A DNA stretch of 64,000 bases from Paenibacillus sp. OVF10 (GCA_022836915.1 CP094668.1:2542001-2606000); one strand, 5' to 3'; positions 39,109-48,578 are shown, numbered from the stretch's first letter. Made by a program: numbers and translations. The notes: generated by a model not told the origin, from the letters alone.

Positions 39109-40347
39109 ATGTTGGACGCTATATTCGTCACGATGCAGGTCATTCTGGCACTGCTAGCCGTGTACCAATTCACGTTTTCGCTGTTCGGTCTGATTAAGAA
39201 AAAGAAAAAGAAACATTATCCGGCGACAAAATCATTCGCTGTACTCGTCGCAGCACACAATGAGGAACAAGTCATTGGTGCCTTGATGGAGAACTTGAAA
39301 CAACTTGATTATCCGGAAGATCTGTACGATGTGTTTGTCATCTGTGACAACTGTACGGATGGAACGGCTCAAATTGTCAGAGAGCATGGATTAAACGCCT
39401 GTGTACGTACCAATGCCGATTTAAGAGGTAAAGGGTATGCCATCGAATGGATGCTTAAGTACCTGTGGAAATTGCCGCGTCAGTATGACGCAGTTGTTAT
39501 GTTTGACGCGGATAACCTGGTTGACCGTAACTTCTTGCTTGAGATGAATGATGACTTGAACAATGGTTCGCGTGTTATCCAAGGATACATTGATACGAAA
39601 AATCCGGAGGATTCCTGGATTACTGCAGCTTACGGAGTATCTTACTGGTACATCAACCGTCTGTGGCAGTTGTCTCGTCATAACTTGAATATGGCGAATT
39701 TCCTCGGAGGAACCGGAATGTGCTTCGAGACCAACCTGTTGAAGGAAATTGGTTGGGGTGCAACAAGTCTGGTTGAAGATCTGGAGTTTACGATGCGCAG
39801 TGTGCAACGTAATGTGTATCCTGTTTTCAACTATGACGCCAAAGTATTTGATGAGAAGCCATTGACATTCAAAGCTTCAGCGAGACAACGTCTGCGCTGG
39901 ATGCAAGGTCACTTTACAGTTGCGCGTAGATACTTCTTCCCGCTGCTATGGCAGTCCATTAAGGAAAGAAGCCTGGTGAAATTTGACCTTGCTATCTATG
40001 GAGCCAATGTCTATGTGGTATTGCTTACGTTCCTGATGACGGCTGTGATGTGGGTAGATATGGCTATATTCAGTGGTCCGCACATTGCTAATATTTATGG
40101 ATACTTCCCGTTATGGGTTGGGTTCGTGGCTATTGGTTTGAACATCCTGACGTTCCTGTTGTCCATGGCGCTGGAGAAGGTTACCTTTGCCAAAGTTTAT
40201 CTATATCTGATTTTGTTCCCGATCTACCTGCTGTCTTGGTACCCGATTACGTTCTACGCTTTCTTTACGCAGAACAACAAACAGTGGAGCCACACTCAAC
40301 ATACACGTGTTGTACGGTTGGATGAGGTGCAGAGCAAACAAGGGTAA
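39109..40347 (+). CDS. GT2-family processive-type glycosyltransferase
   Basis: ATG at 39109. The 412-residue protein has an N-terminal membrane helix (MQVILALLAVYQFTFSLFGLI), a GT-A catalytic domain with VAAHNEEQVIG, VICDNCTDGT, FDADN (metal site), VEDLEF and QRLRWMQGH (QxxRW), then three or more C-terminal helices. This is the architecture of chitin, cellulose or hyaluronan-type synthases. Polysaccharide or glycolipid synthesis at the membrane is likely; the sugar is not predictable. Preceded by a long leader. Confidence 0.9.
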   Translation: MLDAIFVTMQVILALLAVYQFTFSLFGLIKKKKKKHYPATKSFAVLVAAHNEEQVIGALMENLKQLDYPEDLYDVFVICDNCTDGTAQIVREHGLNACVRTNADLRGKGYAIEWMLKYLWKLPRQYDAVVMFDADNLVDRNFLLEMNDDLNNGSRVIQGYIDTKNPEDSWITAAYGVSYWYINRLWQLSRHNLNMANFLGGTGMCFETNLLKEIGWGATSLVEDLEFTMRSVQRNVYPVFNYDAKVFDEKPLTFKASARQRLRWMQGHFTVARRYFFPLLWQSIKERSLVKFDLAIYGANVYVVLLTFLMTAVMWVDMAIFSGPHIANIYGYFPLWVGFVAIGLNILTFLLSMALEKVTFAKVYLYLILFPIYLLSWYPITFYAFFTQNNKQWSHTQHTRVVRLDEVQSKQG

Positions 40348-40369
40348 GGAACATGCATGCGATACTTTG

Positions 40370-40397
40370 TTGACATCTGATATAACAAATGTATAAT
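40370..40397 (+). promoter_or_regulatory. Promoter P1 of the infC operon
   Basis: TTGACA (40370-40375) and TATAAT (40392-40397) with a 16-base spacer. Confidence 0.7.
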
Positions 40398-40420
40398 TCA
40401 CAAAAAAGTTGTGAAGAATG

Positions 40421-40449
40421 TTGACAATGTGTTTTGTGGGTGATATAGT
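40421..40449 (+). promoter_or_regulatory. Promoter P2 of the infC operon
   Basis: TTGACA (40421-40426) and TATAGT (40444-40449), 17-base spacer, immediately after P1, so two start points are likely. Confidence 0.7.
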
Positions 40450-40454
40450 ATTCA

Positions 40455-40625
40455 AGTGCCTTAAAACGAATAGAAATGGAATCACAAGCAGAAGTCCGAC
40501 TTCTCACCTGATCAACAAACATGTTGGCTGGTCAACGATCCCAATAATTTATGAAGTGTATACTCATGAAGAATTGTGTTGATTACAGGGATGTCGGTAG
40601 CTTGACCGGCATCCCTTTTATTTTT
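40455..40625 (+). ncRNA. L20-type leader with attenuator of infC-rpmI-rplT
   Basis: The leader between the promoters and infC contains a strong hairpin, GGGATGTCGGT / ACCGGCATCCC (40588-40615), followed by TTTTATTTTTG, i.e. an intrinsic terminator before the genes. In Bacillus the L20 protein binds this leader and favours termination, so autoregulation is expected. The upstream pairing partners were not traced base by base. Confidence 0.72.
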
Positions 40626-40662
40626 GTTTAACTGGATATTCAAAATGACCTGGAGGTGGACG

Positions 40663-41175
40663 ATTATTAGTAAAGATCACATGATTAATGATGAGATTCG
40701 GGCGAAGGAAGTACGCCTTGTCGGAGCTGAAGGAGAACAAATTGGGATTACGCCCATTCGCGAAGCACTGCAAATGGCGATTGACCTGAATTTGGATCTG
40801 GTCAATGTGGCACCACAGGCTAAACCGCCGGTGTGTCGTATTATGGACTATGGCAAATTCCGCTATGAGCAACAAAAGAAAGATAAAGAAGCCCGTAAGA
40901 ACCAGAAAATTGTTGATATTAAAGAAGTATGGTTCCGTTCCAATATTGAGGAGCACGATTATCAAACGAAGCTTCGTAATGTAGTTAAGTTTTTGAACGA
41001 AGGCGACAAAGTGAAATGTTCTGTTCGTTATCGCGGACGTGAAATTGCACATGCCGCGATTGGTCAACGGATTTTGGAGCGCGTTAAGGTAGAAGTTGCA
41101 GAACTTTGTACTGTTGAACGTCAACCAAAATTAGAAGGCCGCAGTATGATCATGATCTTGGCTCCTAAAGCCTGA
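40663..41175 (+). CDS. infC: Translation initiation factor IF-3
   Basis: The likely start is ATT at 40663, 5-6 bases after GGAGGTGG (IISKDHMINDEIRA); an upstream ATG frame would read through the ribosome site. Non-AUG (AUU) starts are a conserved trait of infC used for IF-3 autoregulation. About 170 residues. Motifs: VRLVGAEGEQIGI, DYGKFRYEQQKKDKEARKNQ and KVKCSVRYRGREIAHAAIGQ. IF-3 prevents premature 50S joining and proofreads the initiator tRNA. Intact. Confidence 0.95.
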   Translation: MISKDHMINDEIRAKEVRLVGAEGEQIGITPIREALQMAIDLNLDLVNVAPQAKPPVCRIMDYGKFRYEQQKKDKEARKNQKIVDIKEVWFRSNIEEHDYQTKLRNVVKFLNEGDKVKCSVRYRGREIAHAAIGQRILERVKVEVAELCTVERQPKLEGRSMIMILAPKA

Positions 41176-41199
41176 TAACATTGGAGGAGGAAACACAAA

Positions 41200-41403
41200 A
41201 TGCCTAAAATGAAAACACACAGCAGTTTGAAAGGACGCTTCAAAATTACCGGTTCCGGTAAGGTCCTTCGTTACAAAGCTCACAAAAACCACTTGCTTTC
41301 CCACAAATCCAAACGTGCTAAGCGCGTTCTGAACGGTAACCCAGTTATGGCTGCCGGGGATGTTAGACGTTTGAAACAAGGTTTGGCTAACTTGAAAGGC
41401 TAA
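41200..41403 (+). CDS. rpmI: 50S ribosomal protein bL35
   Basis: Intact 67-residue basic protein, MPKMKTHSSLKGRFKITGSG... with the KAHKNHLLSHKSKRAKR core of bL35. GGAGGAGGAA ribosome site upstream. Second gene of the operon. Confidence 0.97.
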   Translation: MPKMKTHSSLKGRFKITGSGKVLRYKAHKNHLLSHKSKRAKRVLNGNPVMAAGDVRRLKQGLANLKG

Positions 41404-41490
41404 TTCTAATTAGTAGATTCCGTATGGGGATCGGCTACGGCCGTACACATACCACGGATACATTTATATTTATTTGGGAGGTTCTTTAAT

Positions 41491-41850
41491 ATGGCAAGAG
41501 TAAAAGGCGGTTTTGTAGTACGTCGTCGTCATAAAAAGGTTTTGAAACTGGCAAGAGGTTATTTCGGTTCCAAACACCGTATTTTTAAAACAGCTAACGA
41601 GCAAGTAATGAAATCCCTGGTATACGCATACCGTGACCGTCGCAACACGAAACGTAACTTCCGCAGACTGTGGATCGTTCGTATCAATGCTGCAGCACGT
41701 ATGAATGGTTTGTCTTACAACAAACTGATCCATGGTTTGAAACTTGCTGGAGTAGACATGAACCGCAAAATGTTGGCTGATCTGGCCGTTAACGACATCA
41801 ATGCGTTCAACTCTTTGGCTACTGTAGCTAAAGGCAAAATCAACGCTTAA
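41491..41850 (+). CDS. rplT: 50S ribosomal protein bL20
   Basis: Intact 119 residues: [26 protein letters not shown] and [20 protein letters not shown] are characteristic. GGGAGG upstream. L20 binds 23S rRNA early in assembly and also represses its own operon by binding the leader. The short spacer after rpmI (41404-41490) can fold, with GTATG pairing to CATAC, perhaps a secondary control site. Confidence 0.97.
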   Translation: MARVKGGFVVRRRHKKVLKLARGYFGSKHRIFKTANEQVMKSLVYAYRDRRNTKRNFRRLWIVRINAAARMNGLSYNKLIHGLKLAGVDMNRKMLADLAVNDINAFNSLATVAKGKINA

Positions 41851-41862
41851 ATTGTATGATAC

Positions 41863-41893
41863 AAGCCGCCGTACCTATATGGCGGCTTTTTTT
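41863..41893 (+). terminator. Terminator of the infC operon
   Basis: AGCCGCC pairs with GGCGGCT around GTACCTATAT, followed by T6-7. Confidence 0.9.
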
Positions 41894-42429
41894 ACGGCTT
41901 GGAAGAAATTCGAAGCTGAATCTCTGAATGAATAGAGCGAATAGGCTGAAGTCTGGAAGGGAACAATGAAACCAGATAACTGGTGAATAAAGGCCCATGG
42001 GAATACATAAAATACGAACGGTGAAATAATACAAATAAAAACAGGTAAATCCCACTCATCACTAAAGTTCGCGATATGTTTTTGTTATATAACATCACAT
42101 CGTTGTAACGTTAGTGTGTTAAAACGCTAAATTATTAAGCGTTTTCAATAAAAAAAGAACAAAAATATGTGATATTTGGTGATGAAACATCTGGATTTTA
42201 ACACTGGTTGATTGTATAATCACCTCTAGTAGGCTAGTCCTAGATTTTTCTCTCCATGTCATAATGTTCGGTTTTTCGACAGATGATAGGATGCTACAAG
42301 GGTGAGAATGCGCTTTTAATGTCGAAGAAACCATACATTCTGCATAAAAGTCATTCCTGCTATCTGTTAACCGTTCAATTTTAGGCTGGATTGGAATGAG
42401 GGATATATCATTAAGGGGGAAAAAGAGAA
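41894..42429 (+). other. 536-base intergenic region upstream of the BMP-type lipoprotein gene
   Basis: AT-rich, without a convincing gene. AAAACGCT at 42121 and AGCGTTTT at 42138 form a short hairpin. A TATAAT lies near 42215, about 210 bases before the gene, but without a good -35. I did not recognise a riboswitch, although a purine or nucleoside regulator would fit the transporter. Confidence 0.45.
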
Positions 42430-43470
42430 ATGAAAAAGATGCTCAGCTTGTCTTTGGTAATGTTGCTGGCGGTATCGGTTATGCTCGCAGGTTGCGGTAG
42501 CAAACCGAAAGAAGAAACAAATGCCGGAGGAGATACAGGTGGCACATCCACTGAAGCGAAATCCGATCTCAAAATCGGTATGGTTACTGACGTAGGTGGA
42601 GTTAATGACAAATCCTTTAACCAATCCGCTTGGGAAGCTTTGCAAGCGACTGAAACAGAAACAGGTACTGCTGTTAAATACCTGCAAAGTAAATCCGATG
42701 AAGAGTACATTCCTAACCTGAACGAATTCGTTAAAGGTGGATATGATCTGACTTGGGGTATCGGTTTCCAATTGGCTGATGCAATCAAAACTGTAGCTGA
42801 GCAAAACCCTGATGCTAAACTCGCGATCATCGACAGTGTTGTTGATGCTCCTAACGTTAAATCCGTAACATTTGCTGAAGAAGAAGGATCTTACCTGGTT
42901 GGTGTTGTAGCTGGTCTGACAACAAAATCCAACAAAATTGGTTTTGTAGGCGGTATGGAAAGCCCACTGATCAAAAAGTTTGAAGTAGGATTCAGAGAAG
43001 GTGTTAAAGCAGTTAACCCTGATGCTCAATTCATTTCTAACTACACAGGTGCATTTGATAAACCTGACTTGGGTAAAGCAGCAGCAGCAACACTTTACAA
43101 TGAAGGCGTAGATATTATCTTCCACGCTTCTGGCGCAACAGGTAACGGTGTGTTTAACGAAGCAAGTGCTCGTAAGAAGCAAGGTCAAGATGTATGGGTT
43201 ATCGGTGTAGACAAAGACCAATCTCTTGAGTTTGGTGATGAGATCACTTTGACTTCCATGATCAAAAAAGTTGACGAAGCAGTTAAGCGCGTTAACAAAG
43301 AAGTAGTTGATGGTACATTTGCTGGCGGTTCCGAGAACCTGACTTTGAAAGAAAACGGCGTAGGTATTGCTGATACCTCTACTGCCAATGTATCTGCTGA
43401 TACACTTGCAAAAGTGGAAGAGTACAAAGAAAAAATCATCAGCGGCGAAATCAAAGTTCCTACGGAGTGA
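42430..43470 (+). CDS. BMP/TmpC-family nucleoside-binding lipoprotein
   Basis: ATG at 42430 after AAGGGGGAAAAAG. Signal peptide KKMLSLSLVMLLAVSVMLAGC with lipobox LAGC, then a Gly/Thr-rich linker. The mature part has the Bmp family pattern: KIGMVTDVGGVNDKSFNQSAWEAL, GIGFQLADAIKTVAEQ, VGGMESPLIKKFEVGF and HASGATGNGVFNEA. It binds nucleosides (purine or thymidine-type) for the ABC importer encoded downstream. 346 residues, intact. Its mRNA is separated from the next gene by several hairpins. Confidence 0.93.
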   Translation: MKKMLSLSLVMLLAVSVMLAGCGSKPKEETNAGGDTGGTSTEAKSDLKIGMVTDVGGVNDKSFNQSAWEALQATETETGTAVKYLQSKSDEEYIPNLNEFVKGGYDLTWGIGFQLADAIKTVAEQNPDAKLAIIDSVVDAPNVKSVTFAEEEGSYLVGVVAGLTTKSNKIGFVGGMESPLIKKFEVGFREGVKAVNPDAQFISNYTGAFDKPDLGKAAAATLYNEGVDIIFHASGATGNGVFNEASARKKQGQDVWVIGVDKDQSLEFGDEITLTSMIKKVDEAVKRVNKEVVDGTFAGGSENLTLKENGVGIADTSTANVSADTLAKVEEYKEKIISGEIKVPTE

Positions 43471-43503
43471 ATTTTATCTTAGTCGCAAATGAATAATCAT
43501 TGG

Positions 43504-43524
43504 GGCCGGTCTTGACCGGCCTTA
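43504..43524 (+). terminator. Hairpin after the BMP-type gene
   Basis: GGCCGGT-CTTG-ACCGGCC, a 7-bp GC-rich stem with a four-base loop and a poor U-tract; it may protect the upstream mRNA end or slow polymerase. Confidence 0.6.
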
Positions 43525-43591
43525 TGATTGCAAAAACAGGAACATTTGATCAAGTCATCATAACAATTGTACAAGGTCACTGTGCACCAAC

Positions 43592-43611
43592 GCTCCGGTA
43601 GGAGCTTTTCT
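43592..43611 (+). terminator. Short hairpin with T tract in the nucleoside ABC spacer
   Basis: GCTCC-GGTA-GGAGC followed by TTTTCTT. Confidence 0.55.
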
Positions 43612-43704
43612 TAAGATAATGGAATTGATATGTTCTTAATGAGCTGAACCATTCGATTATCGCAAGAAAAACTTCAGCTAAGCGCGGTCTGTCTTCTTTG
43701 AAAG

Positions 43705-43726
43705 TACGTCGATAGACGTTTTTTTA
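43705..43726 (+). terminator. Third hairpin with T7 before the ATPase gene
   Basis: ACGTC-GATA-GACGT followed by seven Ts, 42 bases before the ATPase start. With the two preceding hairpins it should reduce expression of the transporter relative to the binding protein. Confidence 0.6.
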
Positions 43727-43767
43727 CGTTTGCGGAACCACACTATATCAGTTATAAGGGTGATTAC

Positions 43768-45305
43768 ATGGGTGCAGCAACCCCGTCGTTGAGTTAAAAC
43801 AAATTACGAAGCGTTTCCCAGGCATTGTTGCCAACGACGCCATCAGCCTTCAGCTTCGTAAAGGCGAGATCCATGCGCTACTGGGCGAAAACGGCGCTGG
43901 TAAGTCAACGTTGATGAATATTGTATTTGGTCTCTATCAGCCAGATGAAGGTTCCATTGAAGTGAATGGCAAGCCTGTCATCATCGACAGCCCTAACCGA
44001 GCGATCGATCTTGGCATAGGCATGGTGCATCAGCATTTTAAACTTGTACAGCCGTTCACGGTAACAGAGAACATTATTTTGGGATCTGAACCAACGAAGG
44101 GTCTCAATATTAACTATAAAAAAGCAGCTGCTGAAGTTCAGCGTCTTTCCGAACAGTATGGACTTAAGGTGAATCCTCATGCCAAAATTCATGATATTTC
44201 TGTCGGAATGCAGCAACGTGTAGAGATTGTTAAAACGTTGTATCGCGGTGCAGACATTCTGATTTTTGACGAGCCTACAGCTGTATTGACTCCTCAAGAG
44301 ATCAAAGAACTGATGATCATCATGAAGAAGCTTGTAGCTGAAGGAAAGTCCATTATTTTGATCACGCACAAACTGAAAGAAATCATGGAAATCTCCGATA
44401 CGGTAACGATTATCCGTCGGGGTAAAGTGATTGATTCGGTCAAAACTTCGGAAACAAATCCGAATGAGCTGGCAGAGAAAATGGTGGGGCGGAATGTCAC
44501 ATTCAAAGTGGACAAAAAACCGGCTACACCTGGAGCTAATGTGCTCGAAGTCAGTAAATTAACGGCCAAGAATAAAGAAGGTATTTCGGTTCTGAACCAA
44601 CTTAACCTGAACGTACGTGCAGGAGAGATTGTCGGAATCGCAGGCGTGGATGGTAACGGTCAAAGTGAACTGATTGAAGCCCTTACCGGACTTCGCAAAG
44701 TCGAGAGTGGTTCGATTCTTTTGGAGGGCAAGGAGCTGTCCAATCATTCTCCGCGCCATATCTCGGAGTCGGGTGTAGCCCACATTCCGGAAGATCGACA
44801 TAAACACGGACTTGTACTTGATTTTTCAGTGAGTGAAAATATCGTTCTGGAATCGTATTATAAAGCACCATACACCCGTAAAGGGTTCCTTAACTTCGAT
44901 GCGATCAAAAAGCAGGCTAAGCGGCTTGTTGAGGCATTTGACGTGCGTACACCAAGCATCGAGACCAAAGCTCGTTCCTTGTCCGGAGGAAACCAGCAAA
45001 AGGCCATTATCGCCCGTGAGGTAGATAAAAACCCTGAACTGCTTATCGCTGCACAGCCAACGCGTGGTTTGGACGTAGGGGCTATTGAGTTCGTGCAAAA
45101 GCAACTGATTGCACAGCGTGATCAAGGTAAGGCTGTTCTGCTGATTTCATTTGAGCTTGATGAGATTATCAATGTATCTGACCGAATTGCTGTCATCTAT
45201 GAAGGCCAGATCGTTGGCGAGGTGCTGCCGGAAGAAACCAATGATAGGGAGCTCGGCTTGATGATGGCGGGCAGCACTCAAAAGAGAGGTACTGCGCATG
45301 AATAA
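43768..45305 (+). CDS. Nucleoside ABC importer ATPase, twin-domain (one frame break)
   Basis: ATG at 43768 after AAGGGTGATTAC. One C added to the run 43781-43784 gives ATPVVELKQITKRFPGIVANDAI; the protein is then about 512 residues, the size of RbsA/NupO-type two-domain ATPases. Domain 1: Walker A GENGAGKST, signature and ILIFDEPTAVLTPQE. Domain 2: GVDGNGQSELIEAL, LSGGNQQKAIIARE and AAQPTRGLD. The TRGLD variant in domain 2 is usual in this family. Forms the energy unit with the next two permeases. Confidence 0.93.
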
Positions 45306-46377
45306 CGTATTGAAATGGTTTACGCGAGATTCATTTATTTTGCCTGTAGTAGCTATTATTATGGGTCTTATTCTCGGTGGAGTTGTCATGCTGATTGGTG
45401 GCTACAATCCAATCGAAGCCTATGGAGCATTGTTCACCAAGGTATTTGGAGACATGTACAACTTTGGTGAAGCAGTACGGGAAATGACACCATTAATTAT
45501 GACTGGACTTGCATTTGCATTTGCATCACGTGCAGGGCTGTTTAACATCGGGGGAGAAGGTCAATTTCTCGTCGGAATGACAGCTGCGACATTTGTTGGT
45601 GTTAAATTTGCAGGGTTGCCGATCTACCTTCATGCGCCACTGGCTTTGATTGCTGGTGCACTGTTTGGTGGTCTCTGGGCAGCTATTGCTGGTTATCTGA
45701 AAGCGGCACGTGGGGTCAATGAAGTTATCAGTAGTATCATGTTGAACTGGATTGGTCTGTATCTGGCCAACCTTATCGTACGCCAATTCTTGCTGTTGAA
45801 GGGCGAGAATCGCTCCGTGGATATCAGCGAATCGGCTTCGATTAGTCTCACATGGTTATCTGAACTGATGGGCAACTCCCGTGTACACATGGGGACGTTG
45901 ATTGCCCTTGTGATGGCTGTGCTCTTTTATATCTATATGTGGAAAACAAAACAAGGTTTTGAAATCCGCGCGGTAGGTTACAACCCTAATGCGGCTGAAT
46001 ATGCAGGTATGCATGTTAACCGGAATATCGTAAAAGCGATGTTTATCAGTGGTATGCTTGCCGGTCTTGGTGGTGCATTCCAGGTTCTTGGTGTGTTCCA
46101 TTACCAGACTGTAATGTCGGGTTCACCAGGTACAGGCTTTGACGGAATAGCTGTTGCGCTAATTGGTTTGAATCATCCGTTTGGGGTGTTGTTGGGTGCA
46201 GTGTTGTTTGGTACCCTCACGTACGGATCTGCAGGTATGAGTTTTGCTGCGGATGTTCCGCCTGAGATTATTCGGATTGTGATCGGTTCGATTATCTTCT
46301 TTATTGCGGCACAAGGCATCGTGCGCTGGATACTTAAACCGTTCTATTCGAAGCGTAAGAAAGAGAAGGTGTTGTAG
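45298..46377 (+). CDS. Nucleoside ABC transporter permease (BmpC/NupP type)
   Basis: Intact 359 residues with about ten membrane helices, e.g. FILPVVAIIMGLILGGVVMLIGG and LGGAFQVLGV. The VNEVISSIMLNWIGLYLANLIV segment and GYNPNAAEYAGMH motif are family hallmarks. The start overlaps the ATPase stop (ATGAATAA region). Partner of the shorter permease encoded directly after. Confidence 0.93.
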   Translation: MNNVLKWFTRDSFILPVVAIIMGLILGGVVMLIGGYNPIEAYGALFTKVFGDMYNFGEAVREMTPLIMTGLAFAFASRAGLFNIGGEGQFLVGMTAATFVGVKFAGLPIYLHAPLALIAGALFGGLWAAIAGYLKAARGVNEVISSIMLNWIGLYLANLIVRQFLLLKGENRSVDISESASISLTWLSELMGNSRVHMGTLIALVMAVLFYIYMWKTKQGFEIRAVGYNPNAAEYAGMHVNRNIVKAMFISGMLAGLGGAFQVLGVFHYQTVMSGSPGTGFDGIAVALIGLNHPFGVLLGAVLFGTLTYGSAGMSFAADVPPEIIRIVIGSIIFFIAAQGIVRWILKPFYSKRKKEKVL

Positions 46378-47339
46378 ATGGACTTGTTGACAATTGGGCA
46401 AATTATCAATACGACGCTTGTCTTTGCTACGGCATTGATTTTTGCATCACTCGGCGGAATTTTTCGGAAAAATCAGGTGTAACAAACCTTGGACTTGAAG
46501 GTTTTATGGTCTTTGGTGCCTTTGCAGCTGGAATCGGGGCGCATTATGCTCAAGAAGCGGGCATGGGCGGAACGACATCGGCCTGGATGGGAGTTTTGCT
46601 CGCGATTGTATTGGGCGTACTGGTATCGCTGATTCATGCCGTTGCGTCTATCACATTTAAGGCAGACCAGATTATCAGTGGTATCGTCATTAACTTTTTG
46701 GCAGCAGGAAGTACGTTGTACTTGGTTAAATTGTTGTTTGAAGGTTCTGGTGATTCACCGTTGGTTCAAGGCTTCAGCAAGTTTAATGTGCCATTCTTGA
46801 AAGACATTCCCTTGCTCGGAGAAGCCTTCTTCAAGAACGTATATCCAACGACATATCTGGCCATTCTGTTCGTATTCCTGACGTATTACATCATGTTCAA
46901 AACTCCATTTGGTTTGCGCCTTCGTTCTGTAGGTGAACATCCAAGTGCGGCTGATACGGTTGGTGTTAAAGTGCGTCGTTATCGCTATGTTGGCGTAATG
47001 ATCAGTGGTGCGCTTGCGGCCATTGGTGGAGCTGCGATTACGTTGACGACTACGGGTACATTCTCACACAATACAGTTTCCGGCCAAGGTTATATTGCCA
47101 TTGCAGCTATGATCTTTGGTAAGTGGAATCCGATTGGTGCCTTTGGTGCGGCTGTCTTCTTTGGATTCTCACAAGCGATCCGAAACTATGTACAGTTGTT
47201 TGAATGGTCACAAAGTATTCCCCAGGAAATTATTTTTATGTTGCCTTACCTGCTTACCATCATCGTTCTCGTTGCAGCGGTTGGACGTTCTTCGGCTCCG
47301 TCTGCACTCGGTGAAGCGTATGACCCGGGTAAAAGGTAA
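46378..47339 (+). CDS. Nucleoside ABC transporter permease, second subunit (one frame break)
   Basis: ATG at 46378 directly after the previous stop. One T added in the run 46460-46464 gives [32 protein letters not shown], a standard opening (NIGLEG-like). About 320 residues, eight to ten helices. SIGEHPSAADTVGV-like (RSVGEHPSAADTVGVKVRRYRY) and GQGYIAIAAMIFGKWNPIGA are typical. Completes the BMP-type importer. A terminator follows. Confidence 0.92.
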
Positions 47340-47379
47340 CAACCTTTCCCATATCAGGTTAGCTATTCAGAGTTTTGAT

Positions 47380-47409
47380 AAAGGGTCCGCCTTGTGCGGG
47401 CCTTTTTTG
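47380..47409 (+). terminator. Terminator of the nucleoside ABC operon
   Basis: AAGGGTCCGC pairs with GCGGGCCTT around CTTGT, followed by TTTT. Confidence 0.85.
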
Positions 47410-47552
47410 TTTTCTTAAACGCCCATCGACCTTTACATGCTTAACTTGGTTCTCGTGCAGATACCCATATTTTCAGGTAGGGACAAAGAAACAGGCGAAT
47501 TCAGTGATGGACGAATACACTGTTTTGAACGATCCGAGGAGGAGGGGAAAGT

Positions 47553-47942
47553 ATGAAACAACAAGTTACGCGTGATGAAGCGATGAAATTAATAGGCAAA
47601 AATATTGTTGCAATCAAAAAAGACGGCACTCGGGTTACGGGAAAGCTGTTGAAAGTATCGGGCAACAAACTGGTACTGAAGCGTCTGAATGGCAAAAAAG
47701 TACGTACAAAAGCGATTCTGCCACTGGTATTGTTTGATCTGCTCGCTATTGCCACACTGCCTTATGCTTATGGAGGTGGTCCCGGCTTCGGTCCCGGATA
47801 TGGACCTGGACCAAAACCAGGCCCTGGATATGGTCCTGGCTACGGACCGGGATATGGACCTGGAGGACCTGGTGGCGGATATGGACCTGGTCCTGGATTC
47901 GGCCCTTATGGTCCAGGTCCACGCCCACCAGGATTTTTCTAG
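47553..47942 (+). CDS. Small Sm-like N-terminus with Gly/Pro/Tyr repeat tail
   Basis: ATG at 47553 after GAGGAGGAGGGGAAAG. Residues 1-62 are basic, with KLIGKNIVAIKKDGTRVTGKLLKVSGNKLVLK, a short beta-barrel pattern of the Sm-like/DUF type seen in Bacillales spore-associated proteins, then a hydrophobic stretch ILPLVLFDLLAIATLPYAYGG. Residues 73-129 consist of PGYGPG-like repeats ending RPPGFF. The tail suggests an exported or coat-like structural role, but no signal peptidase site is evident. Function unknown; coat or cell-surface protein is a guess. Confidence 0.7.
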   Translation: MKQQVTRDEAMKLIGKNIVAIKKDGTRVTGKLLKVSGNKLVLKRLNGKKVRTKAILPLVLFDLLAIATLPYAYGGGPGFGPGYGPGPKPGPGYGPGYGPGYGPGGPGGGYGPGPGFGPYGPGPRPPGFF

Positions 47943-47948
47943 GATATT

Positions 47949-48395
47949 CTATAATGTTTTTTCCAATTCGTAGCAGCGGCTTATCATGATGTATCGAATC
48001 GCGCTGTATCCATTTTTTTGATAAAACTGAAGCCCTTTGGTATTGCCCTCATCCACCATCACTTTAGATCTTCGACAACCCCGAGATGCCGCAAAGCTCT
48101 CTGCTTTGAGCAACAAAGTTTGCCCGTAACGTTTGCGTTGTTCTTTCGGACTAACGGCCATCATATCGACATAGAGCAATTCCCCATGCATGAGAAAATG
48201 GATGAATGCCACAGCAGCTTTGTCTGGCTCCGGCGAGACAACAAAGGTCATGCCCCTGTTCATTCGCAGGGGTATTTCTTTGCGGATTTTATTAATTTCC
48301 TTTTCGCTCATATGGGATAAAGGAACAAGTTGAGTGTCAATCAACTTCATGATGGCGCCATCATCCAGCTTGGATGTGCGTTGCCGAATCACCAT
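47949..48395 (-). CDS. GNAT-family acetyltransferase
   Basis: Intact 148 residues. Opening MVIRQRTSKLDDGAIMKLI; acetyl-CoA loop MMAVSPKEQRKRYGQTLLLKAE; then GLQFYQKNGYSAIRYIMISR. Ribosome site GGAGGCTCC on the minus strand. Its stop lies a few bases from that of the Gly/Pro-rich gene, so the two converge. No terminator hairpin was obvious between them. Substrate unknown. Confidence 0.85.
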   Translation of the reverse strand: MVIRQRTSKLDDGAIMKLIDTQLVPLSHMSEKEINKIRKEIPLRMNRGMTFVVSPEPDKAAVAFIHFLMHGELLYVDMMAVSPKEQRKRYGQTLLLKAESFAASRGCRRSKVMVDEGNTKGLQFYQKNGYSAIRYIMISRCYELEKTL

Positions 48396-48548
48396 GGGGA
48401 GCCTCCTTTCAGGACCAGTCGTGCTGCTCGTATATCCTATGCCCGAAGCAAGATAAAAGGTGACTGAATGAAGCGCTGGGATTAGGGCAACCTTATAGGC
48501 TGAAGAGGGATGAAGGAAGGTTCTCTGAATTTTTATGCAAAACAGGTA

Positions 48549-48578
48549 TTGACTTATCGGTTGGAGGAATCATATAAT
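48549..48578 (+). promoter_or_regulatory. ilv operon promoter
   Basis: TTGACT (48549-48554) and TATAAT (48573-48578) with an 18-base spacer, directly upstream of the T-box. Confidence 0.75.

Noticed and set aside
42367..43221. 284-codon antisense open frame over the BMP-type lipoprotein gene
   Set aside because: Its amino acid make-up (many Cys, Phe, Ser, Ile) is that of the complement of a strongly coding gene; no ribosome site or domain.
47770..47940. Possible tandem repeat or CRISPR-like array
   Set aside because: The repetition is that of Gly/Pro/Tyr codons within a coding frame; no regular spacers.
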